Of a DNA stretch of 64,000 nt, positions 33,502 through 46,500 are shown one piece after another (the first letter of the stretch is position 1; the number at the start of each line of letters is the position of its first letter). The position numbers and the translations under genes are program-made. This DNA is from Coniella vitis (taxonomy: Eukaryota > Ascomycota > Sordariomycetes > Diaporthales > Schizoparmaceae), in contig WUJK01000007.1 of the NCBI GenBank assembly GCA_011317545.1, forward strand, positions 1,736,001-1,800,000, given 5' to 3'. The notes below the pieces were generated by a model. It made no database searches, was not told the origin of the DNA, and saw only the letters and a program-made list of their open reading frames with translations.

Positions 33502-34438
33502 GGTGCGGGTATGCCATCGCAGCCAGCATCGTGCCTGCCTTGCCAGTACTATGTATGTACTGCACCGTAGACTGCAGGACCCAGAAAGTTCCCCCCCTTC
33601 CCGTCGTCACCGCAGCCGGCTTTTTCTCTCCTTCTCGCTCCTTCACGACGACCTTGGCCTTCTCCTCAGCCTGTTTTCCATCCGTGCCGCTGTTGTCGCG
33701 AAGCTGTTATCGTGGTTCTGGTCCTTGTCGCCTGTCCATAGGGCGTCATCACCAGCCAATTGCCCATTCTTCTTATTTACTTAGACTGTACGGATAATAG
33801 CCCCCCAGTCCGATTTGTTGTCCGTTTGCCTGCAGACCATCAGGAGTGCATTGGCGGCTCCATTTCTTTTCTTCCTCCTCCTCCGCCGCGTCCTCCCTCC
33901 TTGCTCGCCTTAACCACTCTATTTCCCCTGCGAGCCTCCTCTCTGGTCTACTCAGCGCTCGAAATCGGCCGCCGCAATACGTACTCACACATACACACAC
34001 ACACACCACCCACATACGCTTGTGGTTATCGGCGCGCATCTGCCCGTCGTGCATCTAGCTTCACAGTGCTAACCCCCGTCTACGCTCTGCCATTGGCCAA
34101 AGCACCGCGTCAGATCCCAAAACACTAGCCACCGCTTTACCACCCGTCATACATACATCGATACACCACACATCCTTGCGCCATCCACCCGCCAGGTCGC
34201 TGTCGCACTCGCCCGTCGCTTCAGCTCACACCAGCCCCTTTCCCCCGCCCTTGTCACGAGGCGCACGTGTGGGTGACACTGAGCGGCGAGCGACAGAGGA
34301 ACAGACGGACAGAGACTTGAAGCGCTCTCTGCAAGGCCCGGTTTCAGGAATACATTTTCCGTGCTGTAGGTTTTCTCTGTTCTCCTTCTTTCCCTTCTCC
34401 AGCAGCAGCAGCGCCACCATAGATAGCACGGGGTCGCG

Positions 34439-37400
34439 ATGGCTTCAGTCAGTAGCCTGGGGGCTCAGAGGCCTAACTCGTACCAGGTCCAGCCTCTGCG
34501 ATTAGCAAAGGGCACTCCCGCTTCTTCCCTGTCGAGCTCTGCGCAAAGGCCTCTCTCAGAGATATCTCCTGCAGAGAAGCGACGCAACTCGCCCAGCTGG
34601 ATACACGCTGCCAAGGTGAGCGAGCAACCGCTGCTTTCCTCCCCCCCCACCCCCTCGTCCTTGGTGCCCTACTCTTTTTTGCTTTGACGACTAGTCGACC
34701 TGTCCTGACTAACCATCCTCCAGTCTCTCAAGATGGGCCTCAATACAGACTCCTCGCCGTTCCAGAGCTCGCCGCTAGACGGCACCACTTCGCCGCGCCT
34801 GTTCTGGCAGAATAAGAACTCTGAGAATAGCGCCCTTGGCCGCGGATCCCCCTCTCCCACCCGCCGTGGCTCCATTGAGCGTCTCCAAAAGGCTTCCCGG
34901 GTCAAAAACAGCAACATTCTTGCCCTTGAGCAAAAGAGCGAGTACGACCCTACCAAAATACCACACGTCGAGCGACCATTGTCCAAAATTCAAGGCAACG
35001 CCTTTGCCGGCACTGGCATTAGCGGATATCGCGACAACAAGAGCCTCGTCAGCCAGGGCAGGGCCGAGAGCCAGACACGTATTCCTCTGTACAGCCCAAA
35101 GACCGCCCTCCCACCTCCCCTCGCAAAATCGCCTCCTCTATTGACCCGCAGTCCGCCACCAAACGGCCCTCGTCCTGCGAGCAGGGACCAAGCCTCGCCT
35201 ACCAAGTCGTCTCTCGCCCCGCCCCGCTTTAGGTCCAGCCTTGACGCAGACGCTGGCCACGAGTCCGACGAGGCGTCCCACGATGGTCGTGAGCTGCCCT
35301 CGGGACGAGCTCTTCACCGCCACGCCAAGAGCGTCACCTTTGATGCCGCCCCCCCACAAGTCAATGAGTACGAGATGGTAACACCCGATATCTCGTCGAT
35401 CGGTGGTGATAGTTCGCGCGAAGGCAGCTACGACTCGGCCGAAGAGGATGAAGACGATGACCACTACATTATTGGAAGTGACGCGCACGAAGATAGTTTC
35501 GACGCCGCGCTCGAGGACATTGACCAGACTCCTGTGGTTCTACCAGACGACTGGCACAATAGTGTGCCTGACGCTGCTAGTGAGGACTATGGACACAGTT
35601 TTATGTCTGATTTCGCAAATTTCGCGCCCACCAGCTTCGCGGCACGAGAACGCTCGGATTCTCGCGCCTCAAACGGCGACCACCGGCCTCTCCCTCCTCT
35701 GCCACCATCCTCGAGCCTTGCCAACGAGAGACGACACTCTAGCTCCCCGACCGGAAACCAGCGTACCCTCCCATCCCCTCCTCCAGGTCAGCCGCTGACC
35801 AAGGCTGACATGCAAAACATCGGCAATGGCAAGATGACGCTTGAGGAGCGCCTCAAGTTGATGATGCTGTCAGACGATGGCAAGTCGGCCGCTGAGCTGC
35901 AACGCGAGCGACGAATGAGGCGTGGCGGTACGCGCGATCGTGCCGATAGCCAAGCCACAGAGCCCGAGCACGCACACGAGCTTGAGCCTGAGTCTGAGCC
36001 TGAGCCTGAGCATGAGAACGAGCACGAGCACGGGGCTGAGTCTGAGCAAGAGGACGAGGACGAGGTTGTATCTGAGCACGAGCACGAGCTCGAGCTGGAG
36101 CTTGCGCCTGCCATTGAACTCGAGCCGAAGCAAGAACAACTTGAAGATGCAGAGGAAGAGGACTACGATACGGACGTGCCAGCCGAGGACACCGGCGACG
36201 AGGCCGATGACACATTGGGCGACTTTGGTGATTACCACTTGCCTCCGCATATTTCACGCGAGTCCATCCTGAAGCGGGTTGATGGAAACCAGGGCCTCGA
36301 AAGGGAGTCTGACTATAACTTTTCCTCTCTTCCCAGCTCACCCGAGCGCAATCTCCCCGCGGATCCAGATGTCCCGATTCCTAGCACCGAAAGTGAGGCT
36401 CCAGAGGATGTTGATTCGAGCGCCCACGTCGAGCAGCACACTGAAGGAGAAGATGACGAGTCACTGATGGATGATTACGAAGACTCTGAATCCGACTTGG
36501 AGGATCTTGAGGACGAAGAAGACATGGATGACTCCGACAAGAACATTGACTTGGAAAGCGACTGCTCTGGTCCCAGCCAGGCACCTCCCACTCCCTTGGA
36601 GGACAAGGCTGAAGAGGACGAAATCACCACGCCACGAGCCACCTCGCCTGTGGAGGAGACATCGTCGCTGGACGCTATTGCAAAGCGTCTCCTTCCAGAG
36701 GAGCCCGCTGCACAAAAGCATAATCCATTTACCGATGATTTGCAGTCATTCATGCTTCCCAAGCCTACCGAGGTTGAGGAGTCTGAGGACAATGAGGAAT
36801 CCGAGTCGAGCGATCGCCCACAACTAACGCTGCAGCGCCCTTCGACGCCGCAACAGCACCCTACTTCGAAGCCAGAGTACGATGGAACCGGTTGGGGTGA
36901 GCCCGATGAGTATGAGGATGAGCCCAGAACGCCAGACTCGGTCATTCATCGCCCGTTGCCAGACCCCGAGGAAGAAGAGGCGCGTGTCTCACCAGCCATC
37001 CCTGAGACTGCAGCCACTATCAAATCAGCCTCGGGATCGAAATTGAAGACCCGGCCTTCTGCCACGCCAGCTGATATCGAGACAATGCGAGAACAGAGAC
37101 GCATCGTTAGTCGCGAAGTGCCGGACTTGTCGAGCCTCGGCGAAACACGCCACCAAAATCGCCTCCCTCGCACCCTCGAGGGCCAGCTTCTCGCTCCTGA
37201 CCCATCCACTGAGGACTACATGCTGCGACACCCCAGCTTTAAGAGCCGTAGTCTCACTTTGGATTTTGATCTCGGGCTTAGTCTCGACGATGACTTTGAA
37301 CGGGTCATTGAGACTTCAAAGGTGGCGTTCCGACAACTTTCTTTACACTCACATTCCCAACATTGTCAAGCTCAGCGGGCTACCTATAGACAAGCGTCTA

Positions 37401-39169
37401 GAGCTAGGCTCGTCAAGCAAACCAATTCAAGTGCAGCTGATGCTAACATGAACCAAATAGCGTGGCTACCTGATGCGCCAAAACACCAAACTCGTCACCG
37501 CCAGCGACAAGGACACCGAGGACTTGCGACCTGTGTCACGCTCCGCTGGTAACTCTCCAGTCAAGCAACACCGTCCGCAATCGTGGACAGTCGAGCCTTG
37601 GAATGGCCAGACTAGAAAGGGAAGCCTCCGAAAGAGATCTGGAGCGAGTAGGGCAGCCCCGCCAATGCCTGGCCGGGAGAGCAACGCGGGAGTTATGGAC
37701 CCTGTTGCTGAAGAGGATGTGGCTGCAGACGCCTCTGCAGAAAATGAGGGTGAGCGAGGAAGACTCTTTGTCAAAGTGCTAGGTGTCAAGGACTTGGATC
37801 TGCCTATTCCCAAAAGTAAGTACCCATACGTACATTGTGATCTTTACCTTGGACAAATGGTTATCTTGAGAAAGCTAACAACCGCTTTTAGACGAGCGTA
37901 CTTGGTTCAGCCTGACCCTCGACAATGGTGTCCACTGCGTTACTACCGCCTGGCTTGAGCTGGCAAGGAACGCACCGATTGGCCAGGAGTTTGAGTTGGT
38001 GGTTCCGAATGACCTAGAGTTCCAGTTGACTTTGAATGTCAAGCTGGAGCAGCCTCCACCACAAAGAATTGTCCAGTCGCAGAGCTCGCCGCGCAAAACC
38101 AAGACGTCAACCTTCAGCAGGGTGTTTGCGTCGCCCAAGAAACGCAAGGAGATGGAGCTCCGCCAGAAGGAGGAGGAAGAGCGACTTGCTCGCCAGCAGC
38201 GCGAGGCTCAAGCCCGACAGATGGCAGCCAACCCAACCGCTTGGGACCTTCTGTCACCTCTCGCCGCCTCTGACGGCAGCTTTGCTCGCGCCTACATCAG
38301 CCTCAAAGAGCATGAGACCAAGTGCTTTGGTCGCCCATACATTGTCGATGTGGTCTGCTTCAACGAGTGGGCCACTGAAGATGCCGGCTTTGCAGCAAGC
38401 GTCAAGAGCAAGAGAAGTAGCAACTCTGTTGTTCGAAAGGCTCCATACAAGATTGGCAAGCTTGAGCTACAGCTCCTATTTGTTCCTCGCCCCAAGGGCT
38501 GCACGGAAGACGATATGCCCAAGAGCATGAACTCGTGCATTCGCGAGATGAAGGCTGCCGAAGAGCGACGCGCTCGTAATTGGGAGGGCACTCTTAGCCA
38601 GCAAGGCGGTGACTGTCCTGTAAGTACCATACTTTTTGTGTCTCGGAAATTTCCACGTGGCCTTTTTTTTTTTTACTGACCACATTATACAGTACTGGCG
38701 TCGTCGCTACTTCAAGCTTGCCGGCACAAAGTTGACGGCCTACCACGAGGCTACGCGTCAACCTCGTGCTACCATCAATCTTGCGAATGCCAAGCGCCTC
38801 ATAGACGACCGCCGAGCGCTGACCGAAAAGGAGACGACAGGCAAAAACGGAAAGCGTCGCAAGTCAGCCTTTGCCGAAGAGGAAGAGGGCTACATGTTTG
38901 TGGAAGAGGGCTTCCGAATTCGTTTCAACAATGGCGAGATTATTGACTTTTACGCCGATAACGCATCCGACAAGGAGGGCTGGATGAAAGCTCTCTCGGA
39001 TGTCATTGGTCGTGACGGAGCTGGCGGAGCTGACGACGACGCATTTGGCGGGTCCCGCAATAAGGGCAAGTGGTGTGAGGTTGTTCTTAAGCGGGAAGAA
39101 ACGTTGCGCAAGCGTGCCGAGGGACGGCGTCCCAGCCAGCACTCTCGCACTAAGAGCAGCGTGGTGTGA
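34439..39169 (+). CDS. BUD4: BUD4/anillin-like protein with PH domain, 1444 aa
   Basis: Organises septins and the contractile ring at bud or septation sites. Five exons: 34439-34615, 34724-37321, 37461-37815, 37892-38619, 38693-39169. The first ~900 residues are disordered, Ser/Pro-rich and then very acidic, with a Glu-His-Glu-Pro low-complexity block at 35958-36140. RGYLMRQNTKLVTASDKD (after intron 2) begins the conserved C-terminal part. Next come GRLFVKVLGVKDLDLPIPK and ERTWFSLTLDNGVHCVTTAW, the anillin-homology region, then a Lys/Arg/Glu helix. A PH domain starts at about 1285 (YWRRRYFKLAGTKLTAYHE) and reaches IIDFYADNASDKEGWMKAL. Intron 2 has a weak donor (AAG/GTGGCG) but a perfect TGCTAAC branch site at 37440-37446, and is needed to stay in frame. 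Confidence 0.94.
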
Positions 39170-39879
39170 GGATGAGAAATTGTTTGTGCATTTCCTGCGT
39201 TTTGCTCACGGTCCGTTCATTGAACAGGCAAGGACATAACGATGGCGTGTTTATCTCTTTACGTGTCTTTTTTAATTTCTTGTGGAAGTTTGTTTTTACC
39301 TTGGGAGTTAGCAAGCCAAGCAGGCCGAGACATGGGATGCGGTACGGGACTGGAAAGTGCTTTCTTTCCCATTTGTAAGAGGAACCAATGCTTTGGATGG
39401 ACGGACGCATGGACAGAAGGAGGGGAGTTTTCGTGTTCACTATTAGGCTTCATTGCGTTTGGCGTACGAGAACAAATTCCGGGAACACGGCGGTGGTGGA
39501 TGGGAAAAGGATTTGCTGGGTTTGTTTTATATGTCTTTGAATACCAGCAACACACCCATTGCACACTGGTCAAGTGTCTTATCAGAAACATTACAACAGG
39601 CGTCGTGGCTTCGTGGCTTCTTCCATTCTCTTGTACTGTTCTTGCAGCCGCGGGCGTTAGCACATGCTGTCTCTAGTCTGTCAGGTTGACTTTATCGTAC
39701 GACGGCCAACACCTAACGCTCGTGCAGTCATCAATATGTCGGCCCTAACTTCGTCAACAATAATCCAATAATTCTTTTCATTCTTTTCGTACAAAATGTT
39801 TGTGCAAATTCGACGTCTTGCACTCGGTTCTAAAACCAAGTGAAGGGACGTGGCGATTTTGAAACTCAAAAACCATGGC
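39170..39879. other. Convergent intergenic region
   Basis: 710 bp between the tails of BUD4 (+) and the NADH dehydrogenase gene (-). It should hold both polyadenylation regions. No gene seen. Confidence 0.6.
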
Positions 39880-42163
39880 TCAGAACCTCGAAATATCGCG
39901 GCCGAATACATAAGAAACGAACCACTGTAATCATATCATTGTCAGCACAAAGAAACCTCTCACAACACCCATCGCGCTTCATCTTTTGAGGGGTTTGACA
40001 CAACTCACATAAACAGGCAAGAGAATCTTATTCTTCATACTCATGCTCCGTGTCAAGTAGGCTGTCCGCCACAGCACCCAAGCCAACCAACCTTTGAGGT
40101 GGTCAGCTCTACTCTGGTGAATAGCCTTCCAGTTGCCGAGATAGGTCATAGTTCCGAGATTTCTGAACTTGAAGGGCTGCGCAGCGCTGAAACTGGCGTC
40201 CTTGTTAAGTGCCTTGGCGAGGTACGCTGCTTCTTGTGAAGCGACCTGCGCCGTTTTGGGGAGATCAGGCTGTGAAGCGATCACGGCGCAGTCCCCAATG
40301 ACGAATACAGATGGTAGAATCTGCGTTGGTTGTTCGTCAGGGTTCGTTGTTGGTGTCGCGGGTGTGGTTGAGGATGAGGCTGCCGTTTCGCTTGGGACAA
40401 GTCGTGCACGCAAGCACTCGTCGACAATGATGCCGCCAGTCTTGCGATCTTTTTCTAAGCGGAAAGCACCATGCTTGTGTTCGGTTGCCCCTCGTGTAGC
40501 TTGACCAGCGACCGTCTTGCGCATTAGCTTGTCCACCAGCGGATTCTGCATCAATCCCGTGCTCCACACAACAATGCCCGCACCCACTTCATCGTCGCCA
40601 TACTCTTTAATCTTGAGGCGCAAGCCACCTGTGGAGGCATCGGGAGCGATGCGCTGAATGGAGTGATTGGTCTTGACTGAAATTTTTTGGCGCTGGAAAA
40701 CATTCATGGCGTACGAGGCGAGGGCTTGGTCGAACATAGGCAGAATCTTGGGGGAGATATCGTAGACGGTGATGTTTACATGTTTTATGAGAGCCGGATA
40801 CAATTTCGCGAGGTCTTCGTGAATAAGATCGTGCAATTCTGCGGCGAACTCGACGCCTGTCGGGCCGCCACCGACAATGGCGAAATGGAGAAGTTTGCGC
40901 CGTGTCTCGTCGGCTAGAAAGGACAAGAAGATGTTAATAGACCAAAGAATGTGATTCTGCTTTCTTTGGTCCTTGACCTGAGAGGCGAAAAGAATTCAAG
41001 GGTAGAGGAAGAGGGGGCTTACACATTGAGTGACTGGTGCACTGCTCAAACAGGGACAGAACTCTCAGCCGAATCTTTCTTGCATCGCCAATATCCCGCA
41101 AAAAGTGCGCATGCTGCCTCACGCCCTCGATGCCAAATGTCTGGCTATATGCGCCAACAGCAATCACAAGTTTGTCATACTGCAACTCATCAATGGTTCC
41201 CTTGTTCTTATGTGGCGGTTCCACGGGGGCTTCCTCGGGCCGTGCCCTGCCCTGGCTGTCCCTGGGCGGAGGCGGGGGCAAGATGGTGCGGCTTGATAGA
41301 TCGTCGAGCTGATTCTCCTCGACGCGCACGATCTTGCGGTCAAAGTCAATGTCATCGGCCCAGCCCTGGTAGAAACGGATGTGCTTGCCGAGGCGTCGCA
41401 CCGACTCGAGGGTAGTGCGGAACTCTAGCGTGCCGACGGCGGTGGAGGCGAGTAAGGGGGTAAAGACGAAGTAGGAGCGCGGGGAGACGATGATGCGCTC
41501 GTACTTTGCTGGATTGAGGGTGCGTGCAAAGGCATAACCTGCCCAGCCTGCGGGCGTTATCACAAGAATATGTGAGTCGATAAGCCTACGGATGTTTGGA
41601 ATGGACCGAGTCCGGGAAGAGAAACGGACTCACCAGAGCCCAGAATCACCACTCGTTCCTTCTTTCCTAATATGCAGAAGTTCAAAAATCAGCTATTGTG
41701 CTCTCGTAGGCAATGTAACGAATTGTTTCAAAATCGGACTGTCCATTCTTTCAGATCGCCCGACCTGGAAGGCTCATTCATGTAGCTCTTTCTTCTCTTG
41801 TGAATTGGTGATGACGTCGCATCCAGCAGCGCCTTCCGAATTCAGCACGCAAATCAGCCGATGGAGAGTGGTCGAGTCGTCCTACACTTTATGCCCCAAA
41901 GCCTCTGAAATCGCCAGAAATTTCTCTCTCCTTCTCATATATGACTCTCAACTGACGATCACAAGCAGAACAAACACGCAAAGCACAATTGACATACCCG
42001 ATTCGGGGAAGAGACTCGCAAAGCACCTCACAGGCGCGTGCCCTCTCCGCGCGACCAACGACGACGATGCGCCAGCAACACGCCCGACACCACAGCCAGC
42101 ACCAGGCTGAGCAGCAGTTGTCCGCGCAAGTGCAGTTGTTTGTCTAACAAGGCTTGGCGCCAT
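39880..42163 (-). CDS. Mitochondrial type II (alternative) NADH dehydrogenase, 557 aa
   Basis: Single-subunit flavoenzyme passing electrons from NAD(P)H to ubiquinone without proton pumping. Five exons on the minus strand: 42163-41998, 41666-41634 (only 33 nt), 41547-41023, 40913-40009, 39924-39880 (45 nt). Exon 1 encodes an Arg/Ala/Ser-rich mitochondrial presequence (MAPSLVRQTTALARTTAAQ). The FAD-binding motif RVVILGSGWAGYAFAR is assembled across introns 1 and 2. A second dinucleotide fold has HFAIVGGGPTGVEFAAEL (~255), and FVIGDCAVIASQPDLPKTAQ is the family C-terminal FAD block. The last exon supplies WFVSYVFGRDISRF, the family's membrane-associating C-terminus. No EF-hand insertion seen. 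External versus internal orientation (NDE or NDI) cannot be told from sequence alone. Confidence 0.94.
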
Positions 42164-43523
42164 GCCTCTTTTCCAGTGGATTGTCGTCACTGATGGCACT
42201 ACACGCAGGGAAGAAAGGAAGCCGAGGGCTATCTCGAGCCAAACTGCAAAACAAGACCAGGAACCCAGAATTAAGAAGAATTCACCAAAGACAGGCATCC
42301 GAAAAGAAAGCGGGCGGAAGGGGCTTTCCAACTTGCATATATACCAACCTAGGTGAGTACAGATACGTTCTGCTCCGAAAGACCCGTCCATGTGAAAATC
42401 AATGGAGCCTCATCAAGACACCCACCCTTCTTTGTGCCTCATACTAATCAGAGTACTATGGTATGACGCCTGTTTTGGTCTCCGCTTGGTCCGTTCCAAC
42501 GACACTTGACTGCAGTGGGAAAACTATGTGGCGGCGGCGCCCAGGGCTGCCATTGAAGCCCACTAGGAAGCCACGGATGCATACATGGTATAGAATCTGC
42601 AAAGAAAAAAAGGCTGGCCCCGCCCGCTGCAACCGGGGAATGTCATCGCAGTGACGTACGAATGCTTGTCACTTTGTTATGGCATATGATTTGAACCAAG
42701 GTTGACGGCTTTCCGTCGTCGGAAGCACTCGGGAAGTTTATGCATGACTGACAAGAAAAATGTCCGTTCGTTCTTCGTCAAGGGACTACTCGCTTGCAGC
42801 TTCCCGTCGAACCCCGGAACAGCGTGACCTTGGGAAAGAAGGGACTGAAATTGGTTAGGAACATCCATAGATGTTACGGCCGAGCGTCTGCCGTATGGTT
42901 GTCTTTGAATCTCATCTCAATCTTGCTAGAAACCTTTTGGCCGGCGAGGAATTGAGCAACCTTCGACATTCTTCTCGATAGAAAGACGACAGGACAGGGG
43001 CCCTAGATGCAGTAATTCGTACGTAACAATGCACACGACCTGCATATAAGCTGCAGTCCATCCACCAGCAGCGAGCTTCTAGAAGCATGAAGTACGAGAT
43101 ACAAGATGCAAGCACTCCGATGCGGCTCTTTAGAATTTTATTACCGGGCGTTTGGAACCGGGAACTAAAAAAGGATCAACCCCTGGACCACCGATGCGAT
43201 GACAGGGGGGCGACCCACCACTACCCAAGCACAAGCAACCTCAACGCTACTATGTCAACGCAGACGGGAGACAAGGCTGGTTTGGAATCAGAGAGAAGCA
43301 ATCAGCCATCCTATGCATCAAAGAGGAACGAACGCTTTCTATGCCATGCACGGCGTGTCTTTACGTGACAGGAAGCCCGTCCAGAAGATCTTTGCCCTAG
43401 ATGATATCGCGTAAATTCCGCCAGAACACGCACACAGCCAAGCGCGGAAAGTCAACTTTCAGGTGAAATATCCAAGCAAATAATCATACGTGAGAGTGGC
43501 GCGCATGGACTTCAATACACAAG
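42164..43523. other. Intergenic region before UTP10 tail
   Basis: 1.36 kb holding the promoter of the NADH dehydrogenase gene and the 3' end of UTP10. Short open frames only, with no recognisable product. Confidence 0.55.
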
Positions 43524-46500
43524 CTACTGCAGCATCGAATCCAGACTCTCGCCAAGCACACCCTCAATCTTGACAATCCACCGGTGCGTCTCCCGATCCA
43601 CAACCTCATCGTCGTCGTCCTGCAGCTCGCTAATGTACGGCAGCATCTCGGGCAGCATCGACAGCCACTCCTCGCCCACCTTGTCCACCAGCGCCTGCTC
43701 GCACTTGACAACCGCCAGGCGTACTGCCGCGGTCTCAGATCGCAGATGCTTCAAGAGGGCCGTATTGAGCTCCTTCTGATGATTCTGCGAGTCTGCTGCG
43801 GCCGCGAGCTCGACAACGGCCGGGACAAGCTCCTCGGTCAGGTCAAGGTGTGGTGCATGCAGGAATTGCTCTATCAGTACAGGCCCAACTGCGCTGAAGT
43901 GGGATGGAGCTTGCCAAAAGTCGTCCTGGTCGTGCTCAAAACACTTGGTCAAGGTTTGAAGAACCCGCTTCCAGGCTTCGCGCTGCTCGGCATCCTTGGG
44001 GTTGGTGCTCTTGAGGACCTTGGATGCAGGCTCTAGAACGTACGAGGCGTAGCTCGTTACAATAGATTTGAGGTTGTCAAAGAATGTGTAGAGAAAGCCA
44101 AAGACGCTCTGCTGTCGCAGCGTGGCTCCCAAAACATCGGACTTGGGAAGACCAGAGCAAGCCCAGTCGACGAGCTGGGCAAAGATGGGCCTGAAAGCGG
44201 CGTCGTTCAGCTTGTAGACCATCTTAAGAGCCACTTCGTTGACTGCAGTCTCAAGCTCGGTGATCTTGGACAGGTTTGCACGTGCCTGGCCGTGCTCCAA
44301 GCGGCGAAGGTCAAATGCACCCAAGAAAATGGCAGAAAGCGACGAAACGTTCTTGCCGACAGAAGCCTTGGAGTGCTTGTCGATGCCCAAGCCAAGCACA
44401 CTGACGTACTCTCGCATAGCCTACAGTATGTTAATTATCAAGCCAAACATGCGAATAGCGGGCGAATAGTACTTACAGCATAGCCAACACCCATTGCAGA
44501 AGTCCAATTCTTCTGCAGCGCCGTGAACAAGACCTTGGCATCCAGCTGCTTCGCAAGAAAGTGCAGGCACTGTGTCCTTTCTTCGTGGTCATCCTCTCCA
44601 AGAGGAGTCTCAGCTGATTTGTTGGACACAGCCAAGAGCCGATCCAGATAAGAGCCGGAAATCATATAAGGCAAATGTTGGGCCAATGCAGTCATCAAAG
44701 AGTAGCAAGCATTGTGCAACTCGACGTCAGTGTCAGCACCATTTAGCGAACCCTCCAGATACTCGAGAGTCTGTGGGATAGCGGTGGGCAAGATGGGAAC
44801 CATGCCATCTTGCAATACGTCGACAAGAGAGGCGAGGCAGAGCAGGGCCATGATGCGCAGGCGCCTGTCTCCTTGTCCAAGGCAGTGCTTGCCAGCAATT
44901 GTGTCTGCGGCCGCTGCAACAGCCTCGATATCCTTTTTGCCGTACTTCTCCGAAATTTTGTCAACACAAGTGACGGCGGTGTGCTTGTACAGCATGTCAT
45001 CAGAATCACGAATGACGCTGGTGAGTTGCGGCAAGAAGGCCAAGAGGGCGGTTCTCGACTCGACATCGGTTCGTCCTTCGCTGTCCACACGTGTCTCGAG
45101 CGCGCGAAGGACCTTCTGCCGAAGCGCGACATTCGGACGGTCGAGGAGGGTCTCAACCGACTTGATGAACTCATGAACAGACAAGAGGTTCAACAAATTA
45201 GACAAAGCGTCTCCGCAGCGGGCATGAAGGACCTTTCGTGATTTGACAGTGTCTGCCAGGGTGAGGATATCTTCGAGCAACTGGGCATACAATTCTCGAA
45301 TCTTGGCCGTCTCTCCATCGTCGCGCTCAGCAAGTCTTCTAATCTCTCTCTTGAGCGACCGGTTAGCAAGGATGTGAGGAAGCAATGTGAGCTGCTTAAG
45401 CGCCGTCTTGTTGACCTCATCTTCACTTTCCTTCTTGCCAAATAGAGTTGCAGACAGATTGGGCTTTGGCTTGAACATGTCAGCCACGAGCTCCAGGAAC
45501 TCGATCAATGTCTGTAGTTGAGTCTCCACATTGAAATGGTTGATGAGCTCGGCAGTGAAGGTCAGGACATTATCTGACGTTCCGTACTTGTCAACAAACA
45601 TTGCCACCAACGCAAACAGGAAGTCTCGGGGGCCCAAATTTTCCACCAGAGAGATGAATAGCCCTTGTCGTCGGTGAGAGGGAATGTGCTCGTATGCAAT
45701 AACGAAACTTGCAAGAAGCTCTGATGCACTAGCCACAACAGGCCTTCGACCCTTGCGGAAGGTCTCGATGAGAGGAGGAATGACCTCCCGGATCGTCTGG
45801 TTGATGACATGTGCAGAATAATCATCGCTCTGTCGCAGGACTGAGCTCCCCATGAAGGTGAAGATGGGCATGACGCTGTGCAAAACGACATCCGGAGCCG
45901 TCTTGGACAGGCTAGCGACTAAGAGCAATGCCGAGTTCTGAACCGCAGGACTCGAGGACTTTTGAATGCACGAGACTAACACATCGCCGTGGCCAACAGA
46001 TGTGTCAATTTTGAGGTTCTTGTCACTTCGGTAGGTCGGCATCATGGCAAGCAGGCTGCTCAGGACCAAGTTTTGAAGATAGCCAAGCTCCGAGCCTACC
46101 AGTGTTCTGAACGTCTGAAGCTCAGAGAGCACCATGAACAGGCTCTGAAGAAGCTCTGGGTGCTCAGCCGGACCGCAAGACTCGACGAGCTGCAGAACCA
46201 AAGTAATCTTGCGGAGCGCTGCAGCAAGCTCTGGAGAGTTCTGCATCTCGTCAAGACGTTGATGGTCTGACGAACTGGTCCGTCTGCGCTTGCTTGCTGG
46301 TGGGTCTGCTGCTAGTTGTGCAACGTCCTGCAAAGCCTCAAGGAAGGCGAGGAGTATATCTGTGGTAAGAGGCACATTTCGCAAAAGATCTGTTGCTTCT
46401 TCGGCGACAGTCCCTTGTGTCTGCGACAACTCGAGCATTTTCTGTGCGACCTCAAACCTTGTCCGGTCTTTCATTGACGCCCACATCTTGCGGATTCTGG

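Larger units (their letters stand above)
29855..34438. other. 4.6 kb intergenic region
   Basis: No supported gene. Contents: 3' end of the H+-ATPase gene, a (TG)14 run at 30597-30624, a (TACG)-type run near 30558-30571, a 15-bp tandem repeat at 31371-31415, a GTGCAA repeat at 33479-33501, and a long CT-rich region (33590-34430) with CA repeats near 33990-34005 that is probably the BUD4 promoter and leader. A copy of TACTATGTA lies at 33547-33555. Confidence 0.55.
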
